The translations under genes were made by a program, and so were the position numbers. A stretch of 64,000 bases of DNA from an uncultured Acetatifactor sp. (lineage in GTDB: Bacteria > Bacillota > Clostridia > Lachnospirales > Lachnospiraceae), in contig CAKRRD010000002.1 of the NCBI GenBank assembly GCA_934394815.1, positions 62,001 to 126,000 on the forward strand, written 5' to 3'. Every line of letters starts with the position of its first letter. Position 1 is the stretch's first letter. Below, piece by piece: positions 51,721-59,827 of the stretch. A model generated the notes under the pieces. That model worked only from the letters and a program-made list of their open reading frames with translations. It was not told the DNA's origin and did no database searches.

Positions 51721-52617
51721 TTAAACATCATAGGTCTTGTCGATGGCCTTCAGTTCCCGGAAGGTATCGATCTCGATGATGTCGTCTTCCCTGCATTCCC
51801 TCACTTCTACTTTATAATGCTTCTGGCAGAATACCAGAGGCACCTGCTCCCAGTAGCGCTCCTTGCCGCCGGGCTGTTCATAGGTCGTCTTGATATCATC
51901 CGACAGCTTGTGGCCATCCTCTTCGTTCCAGTAGGAGATTCCTACCATCTGCCAGCAGTCCAGGCCGCCGACTTTTTCCTCTACAATAATGCCGTCCTTT
52001 ACCTTGAAGCACCAGTCATCGGTTCTGTCCTTTTGGATTGCCAGAAAGTCAGAAGTATAATGATACCTGGTAATGATCTTCGGGTTGGAGATCAGAAGAT
52101 CTGCCTCGAAGACATAGGCATTGGAGAGCATGTATCTGGCCACCATGGCGGATGAAATGTTGTTAGCCTCATTGTAGACCGGATTTTCCAGAAATTTGAT
52201 CATGGGATATTTATACAGCAGCTGGTCGAACTGCTCTGCCAGATACCCCCGGACAATGTATATCTCATTGATGCCGGCTTCCAGGCAGGCGTCGATCAGA
52301 CCGTCAATGATACGCTGTCCGTGTACCCGCACCAGAGGCTTCGGCGTATTGAAGGTAATGGGTACCAGTCTGCTGCCGAAGCCGGCGGCAATGAAAATGG
52401 CACGTTTGGCGCGGTAAGGCTCCAGCGCGGAGATTCCAGCGTTCGTGATCTCTCCGTCTGCCACATACTGTAACTCGGTCAGTTCCTGCATGACACGGTT
52501 GACCGTTCCCAGGGAATGTCCGCTCTTCTCTCCCAGCTGTCTCTGGGAGAAAGCGCTTTTTTCTTCTGCCAGTATGGCTAAAATATCGAATTGTTTTCTC
52601 GTCAGTGTCTGATTCAT
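51721..52617 (-). CDS. Winged-helix / cytidylyltransferase fusion, probable AEP or choline-phosphate cytidylyltransferase
   Basis: The start is the ATG at 52617, after AAAGGAAG. 298 residues. The first 65 form a winged helix (LTRKQFDILAILAEEKSAFSQRQLGEKSGHSLGTVNRVMQELTEL). The rest is a LicC/PntC-type nucleotidyltransferase: FIAAGFGSRLVPITFNTPKPLVRVHG, FLENPVYNEANNISSAMVAR, EADLLI and the DDIIEIDTFREL ending. LicC makes CDP-choline and PntC makes CMP-2-aminoethylphosphonate. The neighbouring AEP genes favour CMP-AEP for decorating a surface polymer. The fused helix suggests binding to DNA, perhaps self-regulation. Substrate choice is inferred from context. Confidence 0.85.
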   Translation of the reverse strand: MNQTLTRKQFDILAILAEEKSAFSQRQLGEKSGHSLGTVNRVMQELTELQYVADGEITNAGISALEPYRAKRAIFIAAGFGSRLVPITFNTPKPLVRVHGQRIIDGLIDACLEAGINEIYIVRGYLAEQFDQLLYKYPMIKFLENPVYNEANNISSAMVARYMLSNAYVFEADLLISNPKIITRYHYTSDFLAIQKDRTDDWCFKVKDGIIVEEKVGGLDCWQMVGISYWNEEDGHKLSDDIKTTYEQPGGKERYWEQVPLVFCQKHYKVEVRECREDDIIEIDTFRELKAIDKTYDV

Positions 52618-52655
52618 CCTGCGCTTCCTTTCTGTTTTTCCTTCCTGTTTCCGGC

Positions 52656-53573
52656 CTATTGGATCTGGGCAAGATCGTAAGGAGTTGCCTGATATACATA
52701 GTAATTCAGCCAGTTGCTGTAGAGATTGTTGCAATGGGACCGCCACTGTAACAGAGGTCTCTGCTGTGGATCATCCTCCGGATAATAATTGTAGGGGATC
52801 TGGATGGGCAGTCCCTTGTCCAGATCTCTGTGATACTCGTTGTTCAGGGTATAGCGGTCATACTCCGGATGCCCCGTCACGAAGATCTTCCGGCCTTCTT
52901 CGGCGATGGCCAGGAATACTCCGGCCTTCTCGGATTCCGCCAGAATGGTCAGTTCCTTACAGGCATGGATGGCCTCGGAGGGTGTCTCGGTATGACGGCT
53001 GTGAGGTGCCATGAAAATATCGTCAAAGCCCCGCACCAGCGGCACCTTCCGGTTGGACACCTTATGGGCGTAGACGCCGAACAGTTTCTGGGACAGCTGT
53101 CTCTTATTGATGCCGTAATAATGATAAAATCCCGCCTGGGCCGCCCAACAGATATGCAGGGTGGAGGTTACATGGGTCTCCGCCCAGTCGAAAATCTTAC
53201 AGGTCTCCTCCCAATAGTCCACTTCCTCAAAAGTGATATCCTCCACCGGCGCCCCGGTGACGATCAGGCCGTCGAATCTGCGGTCCCTGATCTCATCGAA
53301 GGTGGTGTAGAATTTATTCAGATGGCTGGCCGGCGTGTTCAGCGACACATGGGTCTTGGTGTTCATGAAAGTCACATCCACCTGCAGCGGCGTATTGGAT
53401 AATGCACGCAGCAGCTGTAACTCCGTATCCTGCTTCACCGGCATGTTGTTTAAGATCAGCACCTGCAGCGGACGCATATCCTGATGCACTGCACGGAATT
53501 CATCCATGACGAATATATTTTCATTTTCCAGTATCTCTTTGGCAGGCAGATCATTTTGTGTTTTGATAGGCAT
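52656..53573 (-). CDS. metA: Homoserine O-acetyltransferase (MetA family)
   Basis: 305 residues. The catalytic Cys142 is in LHICWAAQAGF, and the His/Glu pair is in FVTGHPEYDR. VLILNNMPVKQDTELQLLRAL is the family start. In this family position 111 selects the acyl donor: Gly with succinyl-CoA, Glu with acetyl-CoA. Counting gives Glu111 (GAPVEDITFEEV), so acetyl-CoA is predicted. The product feeds the sulfhydrylase or gamma-synthase route to methionine. GGAGG lies before the ATG, 24 bases after the ligA stop, and no SAM riboswitch fits there. Confidence 0.95.
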   Translation of the reverse strand: MPIKTQNDLPAKEILENENIFVMDEFRAVHQDMRPLQVLILNNMPVKQDTELQLLRALSNTPLQVDVTFMNTKTHVSLNTPASHLNKFYTTFDEIRDRRFDGLIVTGAPVEDITFEEVDYWEETCKIFDWAETHVTSTLHICWAAQAGFYHYYGINKRQLSQKLFGVYAHKVSNRKVPLVRGFDDIFMAPHSRHTETPSEAIHACKELTILAESEKAGVFLAIAEEGRKIFVTGHPEYDRYTLNNEYHRDLDKGLPIQIPYNYYPEDDPQQRPLLQWRSHCNNLYSNWLNYYVYQATPYDLAQIQ

Positions 53574-53597
53574 TTTATTTTCCTCCGGGTACTTTGT

Positions 53598-55571
53598 TTA
53601 TTCCTCGTAAGGGATATTATAGGTGTTCAGGAATTCCTCTTCTGTCAGAATGGGAACCTGCAATTCCTTGGCTTTCTTATTCTTGGAGGAAGTCGAGGCG
53701 ATGTCGTTGTTGATAAGGCAGGTGGTCTTGCCGGTGACGCTGCCGGTCACCTTGCCGCCCTTCTCCTCGATGACTTCCTTTAAGTCATTACGGCTGGCAT
53801 AATGGTTCAGGCTTCCCGTTACCACGAAGGTCAGACCGGCTAATGTCTGGCTGTTCTCATCGATCCGGGGAGCCTCTATGGTGAGGATTTCCTTTAGGTG
53901 GGTCATCTTTTCGATGTTCACCGGATCTCTCATATAGTCCACAAACGCAGACGCAATCACTTCTCCCACGCCGGGGATGGCACTTAAGGTCTCCACATCC
54001 GCCGTCTCCATCCGTTCCAGATCGTAGTTAAAATAACGGCACAGCATCCTGGCATTGGCCACACCGATATTTGCGATACCCAGGCCGTAGATCAGCCGTG
54101 GCAGCGTGGTATGGCGTGCGGTCTCGATGCTATCCATCATATTCTGATAGGATTTCTCTCCAAAGCCCTCCATTTCGGTAATGACCTCTTTGTAGCGGTC
54201 CAACCGGAACAGATCCGCATATTCATGGATAAAGCCCTGATCGATCAGCTTCTCCAGCGTGGCCTCGGAGAGACCGTCGATGTTCAGCGCATCCCTGCTG
54301 ACAAACAGGGTGTAGGCCTTGATCTCCTTGGCCGGGCATTTTTCATTGGTGCAGTACAGGGACTGCACTTCGTTCATCTGGCGGATTTCGGTAGGCTGTC
54401 CACAGACCGGACATACCTTCGGAATCTCCACATTGTCGCTGCCGGTCAGATTTTCCGCGATCTGAGGAATGATCATATTGGCCTTGTAGACCGTGATGTG
54501 GTCACCGATTCCCAGACGAAGCCCCCGCAGAATGCTGATATTATGCACGGAAGCACGGCTGACCGTAGTGCCTTCCAGTTCCACCGGTTCGAAGATGGCC
54601 ACAGGATTGATCAGTCCGGTACGGCTGGCGCTCCACTCGATCTCTTTTAATGTGGTCTCCCGCAGCTCGTCCGCCCATTTGAAGGCAATGGAATCTCTGG
54701 GGAATTTTGCCGTTCTTCCCAGGGACTGTCCGTAGCTGATGCTGTCATAGGTAAGTACCAGTCCGTCGGAAGGGATATCGTAGTGTTCGATCTTATGCTC
54801 AAAATCTTCGATAGCGGACAGGATATTCTCTTCCGTTACCGCCACATGCTCCACCACCGCAAATCCCTGTTCCTGCAAAAAGGCAAACTGGGCTGCCTTG
54901 GAATCGTGGAAATCCACGCCGTCCGCTTTCACTAACGTAAAGGCAAAGAACCGGACATTGCGCTTTGCCGTGATCTCATTGTTAAGCTGCCTTACGGAGC
55001 CGCTGCACAGGTTGCGTGGATTCTTGTATTTGGCCTCCGCATCCGTGATCTGACTGTTAATCTTCTCGAAATCACTGTAAGTGATTACCGCTTCTCCCCT
55101 GAGGATCAGTTCTCCGGTATAGGAAATATTCAACGGAAGATTCTTAAAAGTACGGGCGTTATTGGTAATGACTTCGCCGATCTCGCCGTTTCCCCGGGTG
55201 ACTGCTTTTGCAAGTTTTCCTTCACGATACGTCAGTACAATGGTAAGGCCGTCCAGTTTCCAGCTGAGAAGTGCAGGATTCCCCTGCAACCAGTCCCGCA
55301 GTTCTTCCCGGCTTTTGGTCTTGCCCAGAGACAGCATGGGGCTCTCATGACGCTCCTTGGGAAGCTCGTCCACGGCTTCATAGCCCACCGTCACCGTGGG
55401 GCTGTCAGCCAGCGTAACACCTGTCTCTTTTTCAAGTTCCACCAGTTCGTCATAGAGCTTGTCATATTCATAGTTGCTCATGATCTCCCGGTCTTTGGCA
55501 TAATAGCTTTCCGAAGCCGCATTCAGTTGTTGTACCAGATCTTTGATCCGGTCTATTTTGGAAGACTGCAT
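53598..55571 (-). CDS. ligA: NAD-dependent DNA ligase
   Basis: 657 residues, normal length. The adenylation lysine is K105 in SWKLDGLTIVLTYREG. The OB fold (VFEPVELEGTTVSRASVHN), the four-cysteine zinc finger (CPVCGQP, CTNEKCPA), helix-hairpin-helix repeats (LSAIPGVGEVIASAF) and the C-terminal BRCT domain (LAGLTFVVTGSLNHYASRNDLKEVIEEKGGKV) come in the usual order. It seals nicks in replication and repair. The Ia domain (YYAKDREIMSNYEYDKLYDEL) that binds NMN is present. Confidence 0.97.
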   Translation of the reverse strand: MQSSKIDRIKDLVQQLNAASESYYAKDREIMSNYEYDKLYDELVELEKETGVTLADSPTVTVGYEAVDELPKERHESPMLSLGKTKSREELRDWLQGNPALLSWKLDGLTIVLTYREGKLAKAVTRGNGEIGEVITNNARTFKNLPLNISYTGELILRGEAVITYSDFEKINSQITDAEAKYKNPRNLCSGSVRQLNNEITAKRNVRFFAFTLVKADGVDFHDSKAAQFAFLQEQGFAVVEHVAVTEENILSAIEDFEHKIEHYDIPSDGLVLTYDSISYGQSLGRTAKFPRDSIAFKWADELRETTLKEIEWSASRTGLINPVAIFEPVELEGTTVSRASVHNISILRGLRLGIGDHITVYKANMIIPQIAENLTGSDNVEIPKVCPVCGQPTEIRQMNEVQSLYCTNEKCPAKEIKAYTLFVSRDALNIDGLSEATLEKLIDQGFIHEYADLFRLDRYKEVITEMEGFGEKSYQNMMDSIETARHTTLPRLIYGLGIANIGVANARMLCRYFNYDLERMETADVETLSAIPGVGEVIASAFVDYMRDPVNIEKMTHLKEILTIEAPRIDENSQTLAGLTFVVTGSLNHYASRNDLKEVIEEKGGKVTGSVTGKTTCLINNDIASTSSKNKKAKELQVPILTEEEFLNTYNIPYEE

Positions 55572-55607
55572 CTTGTGTTCCTGCCTTTATTTATTTTCAT
55601 TATGATT

Positions 55608-56309
55608 TCACATTCCGGTCTTTTCCAGAAGCTTGTCCAGTTCCTCTCCTGTGACCTCCCGCCATGCTCCCGGCTTCAGATCTCCCAGTAAGATGTTCAT
55701 TACCCGGACCCTTTTCAGTGCATTTACCCTGACGCCGCAGGCTTCGCACATACGCCGGATCTGTCTGTTGACTCCCTGGGTCAGTATGATACGGAAGGTA
55801 AATTTTCCGATTTTTTCTACCTTACACTCTCTTGTAGTGATGTCCAGATCCTTCAGATAAATACCTTTCGCCATTTTCTCCAAAAAATCAGGCGTTATTT
55901 CTTTGTCTGTCTTTACAAGGTACTCTTTTTCATGGCGGTTAGCTCCCCGCATCATGGCATTGATCAGGTCTCCATCGTTGGTCAGAAGGAGCAGGCCTTC
56001 GGAATCCTTGTCCAGCCTCCCTGCATAGGTCAGCCGCTCCGGATAGTGGATCATATCCATGATCTTTTTCTCCGCATGGGGATCTCTCTCCGTGCAGGTC
56101 ACGCCGACGGGCTTGTAAAATGCCAGTACCCTGCGGGTCTTTTTTCCCTGTAGTACCTTTTTTCCTACCTGTACGGTGTCTGTCTCTTCCACCTGCTGTC
56201 CCATTCCGGCCACCTGGCCGTTGACAAACACCTTTCCCTGTTCGATCAGCTTATCCGCATCTCTCCGGGAACATACACCGCACTGTGCCAGATATTTGTT
56301 CAGACGCAT
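55608..56309 (-). CDS. Pseudouridine synthase, RluB/RluF/RsuA family
   Basis: The start is the ATG at 56309 (MRLNKYLAQCGVCSRRDADKLIEQGKVFVNG, an S4 domain), with GAGGAG seven bases upstream. 233 residues. The catalytic aspartate is in AGRLDKDSEGLLLLTNDGDL. GVNRQIRRMCEACGVRVNALKRVRV is the conserved end of the family. It modifies one uridine in rRNA; 23S by closeness to RluF (KPVGVTCT), but the exact site is not sure. It starts one base after the stop of the RNase H-like gene. Confidence 0.93.
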   Translation of the reverse strand: MRLNKYLAQCGVCSRRDADKLIEQGKVFVNGQVAGMGQQVEETDTVQVGKKVLQGKKTRRVLAFYKPVGVTCTERDPHAEKKIMDMIHYPERLTYAGRLDKDSEGLLLLTNDGDLINAMMRGANRHEKEYLVKTDKEITPDFLEKMAKGIYLKDLDITTRECKVEKIGKFTFRIILTQGVNRQIRRMCEACGVRVNALKRVRVMNILLGDLKPGAWREVTGEELDKLLEKTGM

Positions 56310-56310
56310 G

Positions 56311-56859
56311 TCACTTCTCCTCTGTGCGGTCGGCTGCTTCGAAATCACTGAGACTTTTGACCCTGGGAATACCGTTTCCATTGGCCACGCCCAGCTTTGC
56401 CGTTTCATCCGCCAGTTCGTTGTATTTTACCTTGGAATGGGCCGGGACTTTGGTAAAGCGGATCCGGATCTTCTGTCCCCAGCCCCGCATGGTCTGGGCA
56501 TATTTTTTCGTCAGATCGTTCTTGCTCTTCCAGGCTCCCGTGACCCATTTCTCAATGCCTTCGTAGTCATAGCGGATCTCAATGGCCGTAAACCCGCTGT
56601 TTAAGGCAAAGCGCACCGCGTACATGGCTCCCAGCATCTCGCCGGAGACATTCCGTTGTTTCAGAGAGTCCGGATTGTCACCGTTACCGTATTCCGTATA
56701 GATCCGTCCGTCGGGAAGGATAAAGATACAGCCGAAGCCGTATTTTTGCAGCGCATGCTGATAGCTTCCGTCCACATAGGCCAGTAAGGTGCCTTCCTCC
56801 GGGCGGTCATTTGCCTCTGCGTCCTCCGGATATCTTCCCAATCCGTTCCACTCTGTCAT
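56311..56859 (-). CDS. RNase H-like protein
   Basis: The start is the ATG at 56859 (MTEWNGLGRYPED), with AAGGAG 12 bases upstream. 182 residues. The RNase HI core is present: first Asp in LLAYVDGSYQ, Glu in NVSGEMLGAMYAV, Asp in IRYDYEGIEKWV, and the last Asp in KYNELADETAKLG. This is the full DEDD set, so it is likely active on RNA of RNA-DNA hybrids. Relatives often carry an N-terminal RNase H-binding domain, which is absent here. It lies between the flavodoxin and rluB/F-type genes with tiny gaps. Confidence 0.88.
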   Translation of the reverse strand: MTEWNGLGRYPEDAEANDRPEEGTLLAYVDGSYQHALQKYGFGCIFILPDGRIYTEYGNGDNPDSLKQRNVSGEMLGAMYAVRFALNSGFTAIEIRYDYEGIEKWVTGAWKSKNDLTKKYAQTMRGWGQKIRIRFTKVPAHSKVKYNELADETAKLGVANGNGIPRVKSLSDFEAADRTEEK

Positions 56860-56875
56860 AATACCACATATCTCC

Positions 56876-57496
56876 TTATCGAATAAAGTTGGTCTTCTGC
56901 GCCGGTTCTCTCTCCGGGAACTCCACACCGGCGGCTTTTCCTGCCGCAATGCACTTTAACAGCCATGCCATGTTGTTACCCAGAGTGCGCATGGTCTGCA
57001 TGCCTTCCAGATCCTGTTTTACCTCTTCGGGGGTATTGCCGTGTACCTGATTCCAGTACTGGCTGGATACCACCGGCATGCAGTTGATGGTAAAATATTT
57101 GTTCAACTGATCAAAAGCTGCGGAAGCCCCGCCACGTCTGCAGCTTACGATGCAGGCTCCGGGCTTTCCCTGGAACAGTGCGCTCTTGCCGTAAAAAGCA
57201 CGATCCAGGAAAGAAGTGATCATGCCGGAAGCCGAAGCATAATGTACCGGGGAACCGAAGACAAAACCGTCTGCGGTCCCGGCCTTTTCCACGAACTCAT
57301 TTACACCGTCCTCCCGGAAACATTTTCCAGTCTTTAAGCAGGCACCACAGCCGATGCATCCGGCGATGGGCTGTGTGCCCACCTGAATGATCTCTGTCTC
57401 AATGCCGTTTCTTTCCAGTGCTCCAGCGACTTCTTCCAGTGCCGTGTAGGTACATCCCTTTGCATGTCCGCTTCCGTTTACCAGTAATACTTTCAT
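56876..57496 (-). CDS. Iron-sulfur flavoprotein / NADPH-dependent FMN reductase family
   Basis: 206 residues. The flavodoxin-like FMN loop is in VLLVNGSGHAKGCTYTAL, and GFVFGSPVHYASASGMITSFLDR is the second FMN contact. A compact cysteine cluster, CIGCGACLKTGKC (about 47-59), could bind a [4Fe-4S] cluster as in iron-sulfur flavoproteins of anaerobes. The role is probably redox detoxification or electron transfer; the substrate is unknown. It is the first gene of a tight minus-strand run down to the cytidylyltransferase and is divergent from signal peptidase. Confidence 0.88.
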   Translation of the reverse strand: MKVLLVNGSGHAKGCTYTALEEVAGALERNGIETEIIQVGTQPIAGCIGCGACLKTGKCFREDGVNEFVEKAGTADGFVFGSPVHYASASGMITSFLDRAFYGKSALFQGKPGACIVSCRRGGASAAFDQLNKYFTINCMPVVSSQYWNQVHGNTPEEVKQDLEGMQTMRTLGNNMAWLLKCIAAGKAAGVEFPEREPAQKTNFIR

Positions 57497-57625
57497 TTTG
57501 CTGCCTCTTTTTCTCTTTTATTTCTTTTGTTATCTTTTCTGGCTCTACCTGGCAAAATATGTTATATTGTCTGATAGAGCAATGAACTATTGCAATTCGT
57601 AATTGACTTTTCAGAAAGGAGTTCT

Positions 57626-58129
57626 ATGAACCGCAGAACCCGTTCTTATCTTCTTTTTATAATACTTACCGGCTGCATCTGTTATCTTCTGTCCCACTAT
57701 GTAGTGCAGCTGTATTTCATAAGCGGCTCCTCCATGGAGCCATCCTACGCTTCCGGCCAGCCGGTCCTGCTCCGGAAATTCGGTCTGCCAGAGGATCTGG
57801 ATTACGGAGACATTGTGGTCATCCGCAGAGAGGACCTGGGCCGTGATATCATCAAGCGTATCGCTGCCCTGCCGGGAGATACGGTACAGATCACGGACGG
57901 CCTTCTCTATGTAAACGGCGAGGAACACTCTACCCCTGCGAATCTCTCTCCCATGGAAGATGCGGGCAATGCATCTTCCCCCATAACCCTTCAGCCGGGA
58001 GAATATTTTGTTCTGGGGGACAACCGTAACCATAGCATTGACAGCCGCTTCGACGAAGTGGGGATCATCTTGGCTCCCACGATTGCAGGAAAAGTCATCT
58101 TTCCCACCGTCCGGCTTATTTCCAGATAA
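57626..58129 (+). CDS. lepB: Signal peptidase I
   Basis: The start is the ATG at 57626, five bases after AAAGGAG. 167 residues with one N-terminal membrane helix (YLLFIILTGCICYLLSHYVV), the Gram-positive SipS type. The catalytic Ser36 is in ISGSSMEPS and Lys77 is in DIIKRIAALPGD. The conserved GDNRNHSIDSR box is near 136. It removes signal peptides from exported proteins. It converges with the next gene; the ends overlap by 14 bases and no terminator is seen between them. Confidence 0.96.
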   Translation: MNRRTRSYLLFIILTGCICYLLSHYVVQLYFISGSSMEPSYASGQPVLLRKFGLPEDLDYGDIVVIRREDLGRDIIKRIAALPGDTVQITDGLLYVNGEEHSTPANLSPMEDAGNASSPITLQPGEYFVLGDNRNHSIDSRFDEVGIILAPTIAGKVIFPTVRLISR

Positions 58130-59792
58130 ATTCTCTGCCGGTCGGAATCATGGTCGTCATATCGTGGGCATAGCCCTTCTGGAGATATTCCACCATCTCT
58201 TCCTCCTGCCCCAGAGAATCCATTAAAAATCTGCGTTCTCTGGTATCTCCTTCTTTCCAGTCAAACACATCGGCACTCTCCGCACCGTCCAGCAGTCTGA
58301 CATACGCCTGCTGGAGATCCACATAACTGATGGGTGCCTGAGAAATCATCATGGTATCATGCTGTTCTCCTCTTCCCTTGATCAGAAGCATTGCCGACTG
58401 TCGTAACATTGCCCCTTCTCCGCCGGGACCGTTGTATCCGTGATCCGCCATGACGATCAGTGCGGTATTATCATACACACCGCTTTCCTTCAGCTTCTGC
58501 AGATATTGTGCCGTAATAGTAATGGATGCTTCCACACTCTGACGGTAGCTTCCTGATTTCTCATCGATCACATTGCCGTCCTTATCGTACACATAGGGCG
58601 TATGGGCACCGTCCAGATGGATGAATTTGAACTGCTTCTCGGTGTCTGTCGTCAGTTCCACATTCTTCACATTTCCCTGAAACACACTGTTGTTTGCGGT
58701 ATATCCCCTGTATTCGCATTCTACCTGGATTTCTTCGTCAAATCCGGCTTTTCTTGTCATGCAGAATCGCTTTAAGTCAAACGGTGCATAGCGGTAACCC
58801 ACCAGCTTCAGTTCCTGCACGGCCAGTCCCAGATAAGACTTTACTTTGTATTCCCCCATCACCACATTTTCAAACCTTGTGATCACGGACTCTTCCTGAG
58901 TATACATCTGGTCCTCGTACAGATTCAGCCGGTAGCCTCTCTGCTCCAGTTCCGCCAACAGTGGTGCCTGTGTATACACCCGGTTCACATAATCCAGAAA
59001 CGGCTCGTCCTCCTCGTACCAGTCCCCGCTTAAGATAAAGGGAATGGCATCCCGGGTACAGGCATAGGCTGCCGTGGTATTTTCAAAATAGGTGAAGTCC
59101 GCAAAGATCTCCCGATACTCCGGATGCTCCTCCAGAAGGGAGGAAAACTCTCTGGCATCCAGCGTATCCAGCACCAGAATGACAAAATTCTGATCTTCGG
59201 ACATGTTGAATTCTTCTTTTTCCGTTACATACAGCTGGCTCTGAGGCTTGCTCATCCCCTTGGTCATGATGGTGCTTACCATGGTCACCAGAAGCATCAG
59301 CGTCATGCAGCCGCTGATAAACATCAGCACATTTTCAAACATCTGCTTTTTCTTCCGGAGTGCGGCCACCAGTACCACCATAAGGAGAATCACCACTGTC
59401 CACAGGATCAGGGAGTCTCTTCTCAGTTCCGGATATCCGTTCCAGTCCAGTGCGGTTCCGTCTAACACCGGCAGGCCGTTTATCAGGAATTCTCCCTGTA
59501 CATAGGAACACAAAAACAGGATCAGGCCTCCCGCCAGACCGATTTTGTACAGGACGGGATGGATCCACAAAAGGAGCGTATATATCGCCACCAGAACCAG
59601 TGTCCCAACGGCGAACATTCCCAGTGCCAGCCGGATCAGCACACCGAAATCGAACCAGAATTCATCCAGATTACTGCAATATAATTCCACCGGTGCATAC
59701 AGAAGCAATATAAAGCTGATTGCCAGGGAGATCATAATTCCCGGAAGAAGCTGTTGTCTCGTTATTTTTCTGTTTTTCTTATCTTTTTTCAT
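58116..59792 (-). CDS. Membrane alkaline phosphatase/sulfatase-superfamily enzyme, paralogue 1
   Basis: 558 residues: about five N-terminal membrane helices (about 20-35, 51-75, 82-98, 130-145, 157-174), then an extracellular catalytic domain. Metal and active-site motifs are NFVILVLDTLDAREF (Asp209), AYACTRDAIPFILSG (Cys245/Thr246 at the nucleophile position), FIHLDGAHTPYVYD, and LIVMADHGYNG. This is the layout of LtaS-like and phosphoethanolamine-transferase-like proteins, in which a Thr is the nucleophile. It likely moves phosphoglycerol or a similar group on a surface glycan, but the substrate is unknown. It is the last of three tandem paralogues. Confidence 0.88.
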   Translation of the reverse strand: MKKDKKNRKITRQQLLPGIMISLAISFILLLYAPVELYCSNLDEFWFDFGVLIRLALGMFAVGTLVLVAIYTLLLWIHPVLYKIGLAGGLILFLCSYVQGEFLINGLPVLDGTALDWNGYPELRRDSLILWTVVILLMVVLVAALRKKKQMFENVLMFISGCMTLMLLVTMVSTIMTKGMSKPQSQLYVTEKEEFNMSEDQNFVILVLDTLDAREFSSLLEEHPEYREIFADFTYFENTTAAYACTRDAIPFILSGDWYEEDEPFLDYVNRVYTQAPLLAELEQRGYRLNLYEDQMYTQEESVITRFENVVMGEYKVKSYLGLAVQELKLVGYRYAPFDLKRFCMTRKAGFDEEIQVECEYRGYTANNSVFQGNVKNVELTTDTEKQFKFIHLDGAHTPYVYDKDGNVIDEKSGSYRQSVEASITITAQYLQKLKESGVYDNTALIVMADHGYNGPGGEGAMLRQSAMLLIKGRGEQHDTMMISQAPISYVDLQQAYVRLLDGAESADVFDWKEGDTRERRFLMDSLGQEEEMVEYLQKGYAHDMTTMIPTGREFIWK

Positions 59793-59827
59793 TCTCGGCT
59801 GTCCTTTTTGTCTGTTTCCGTTCTCTG

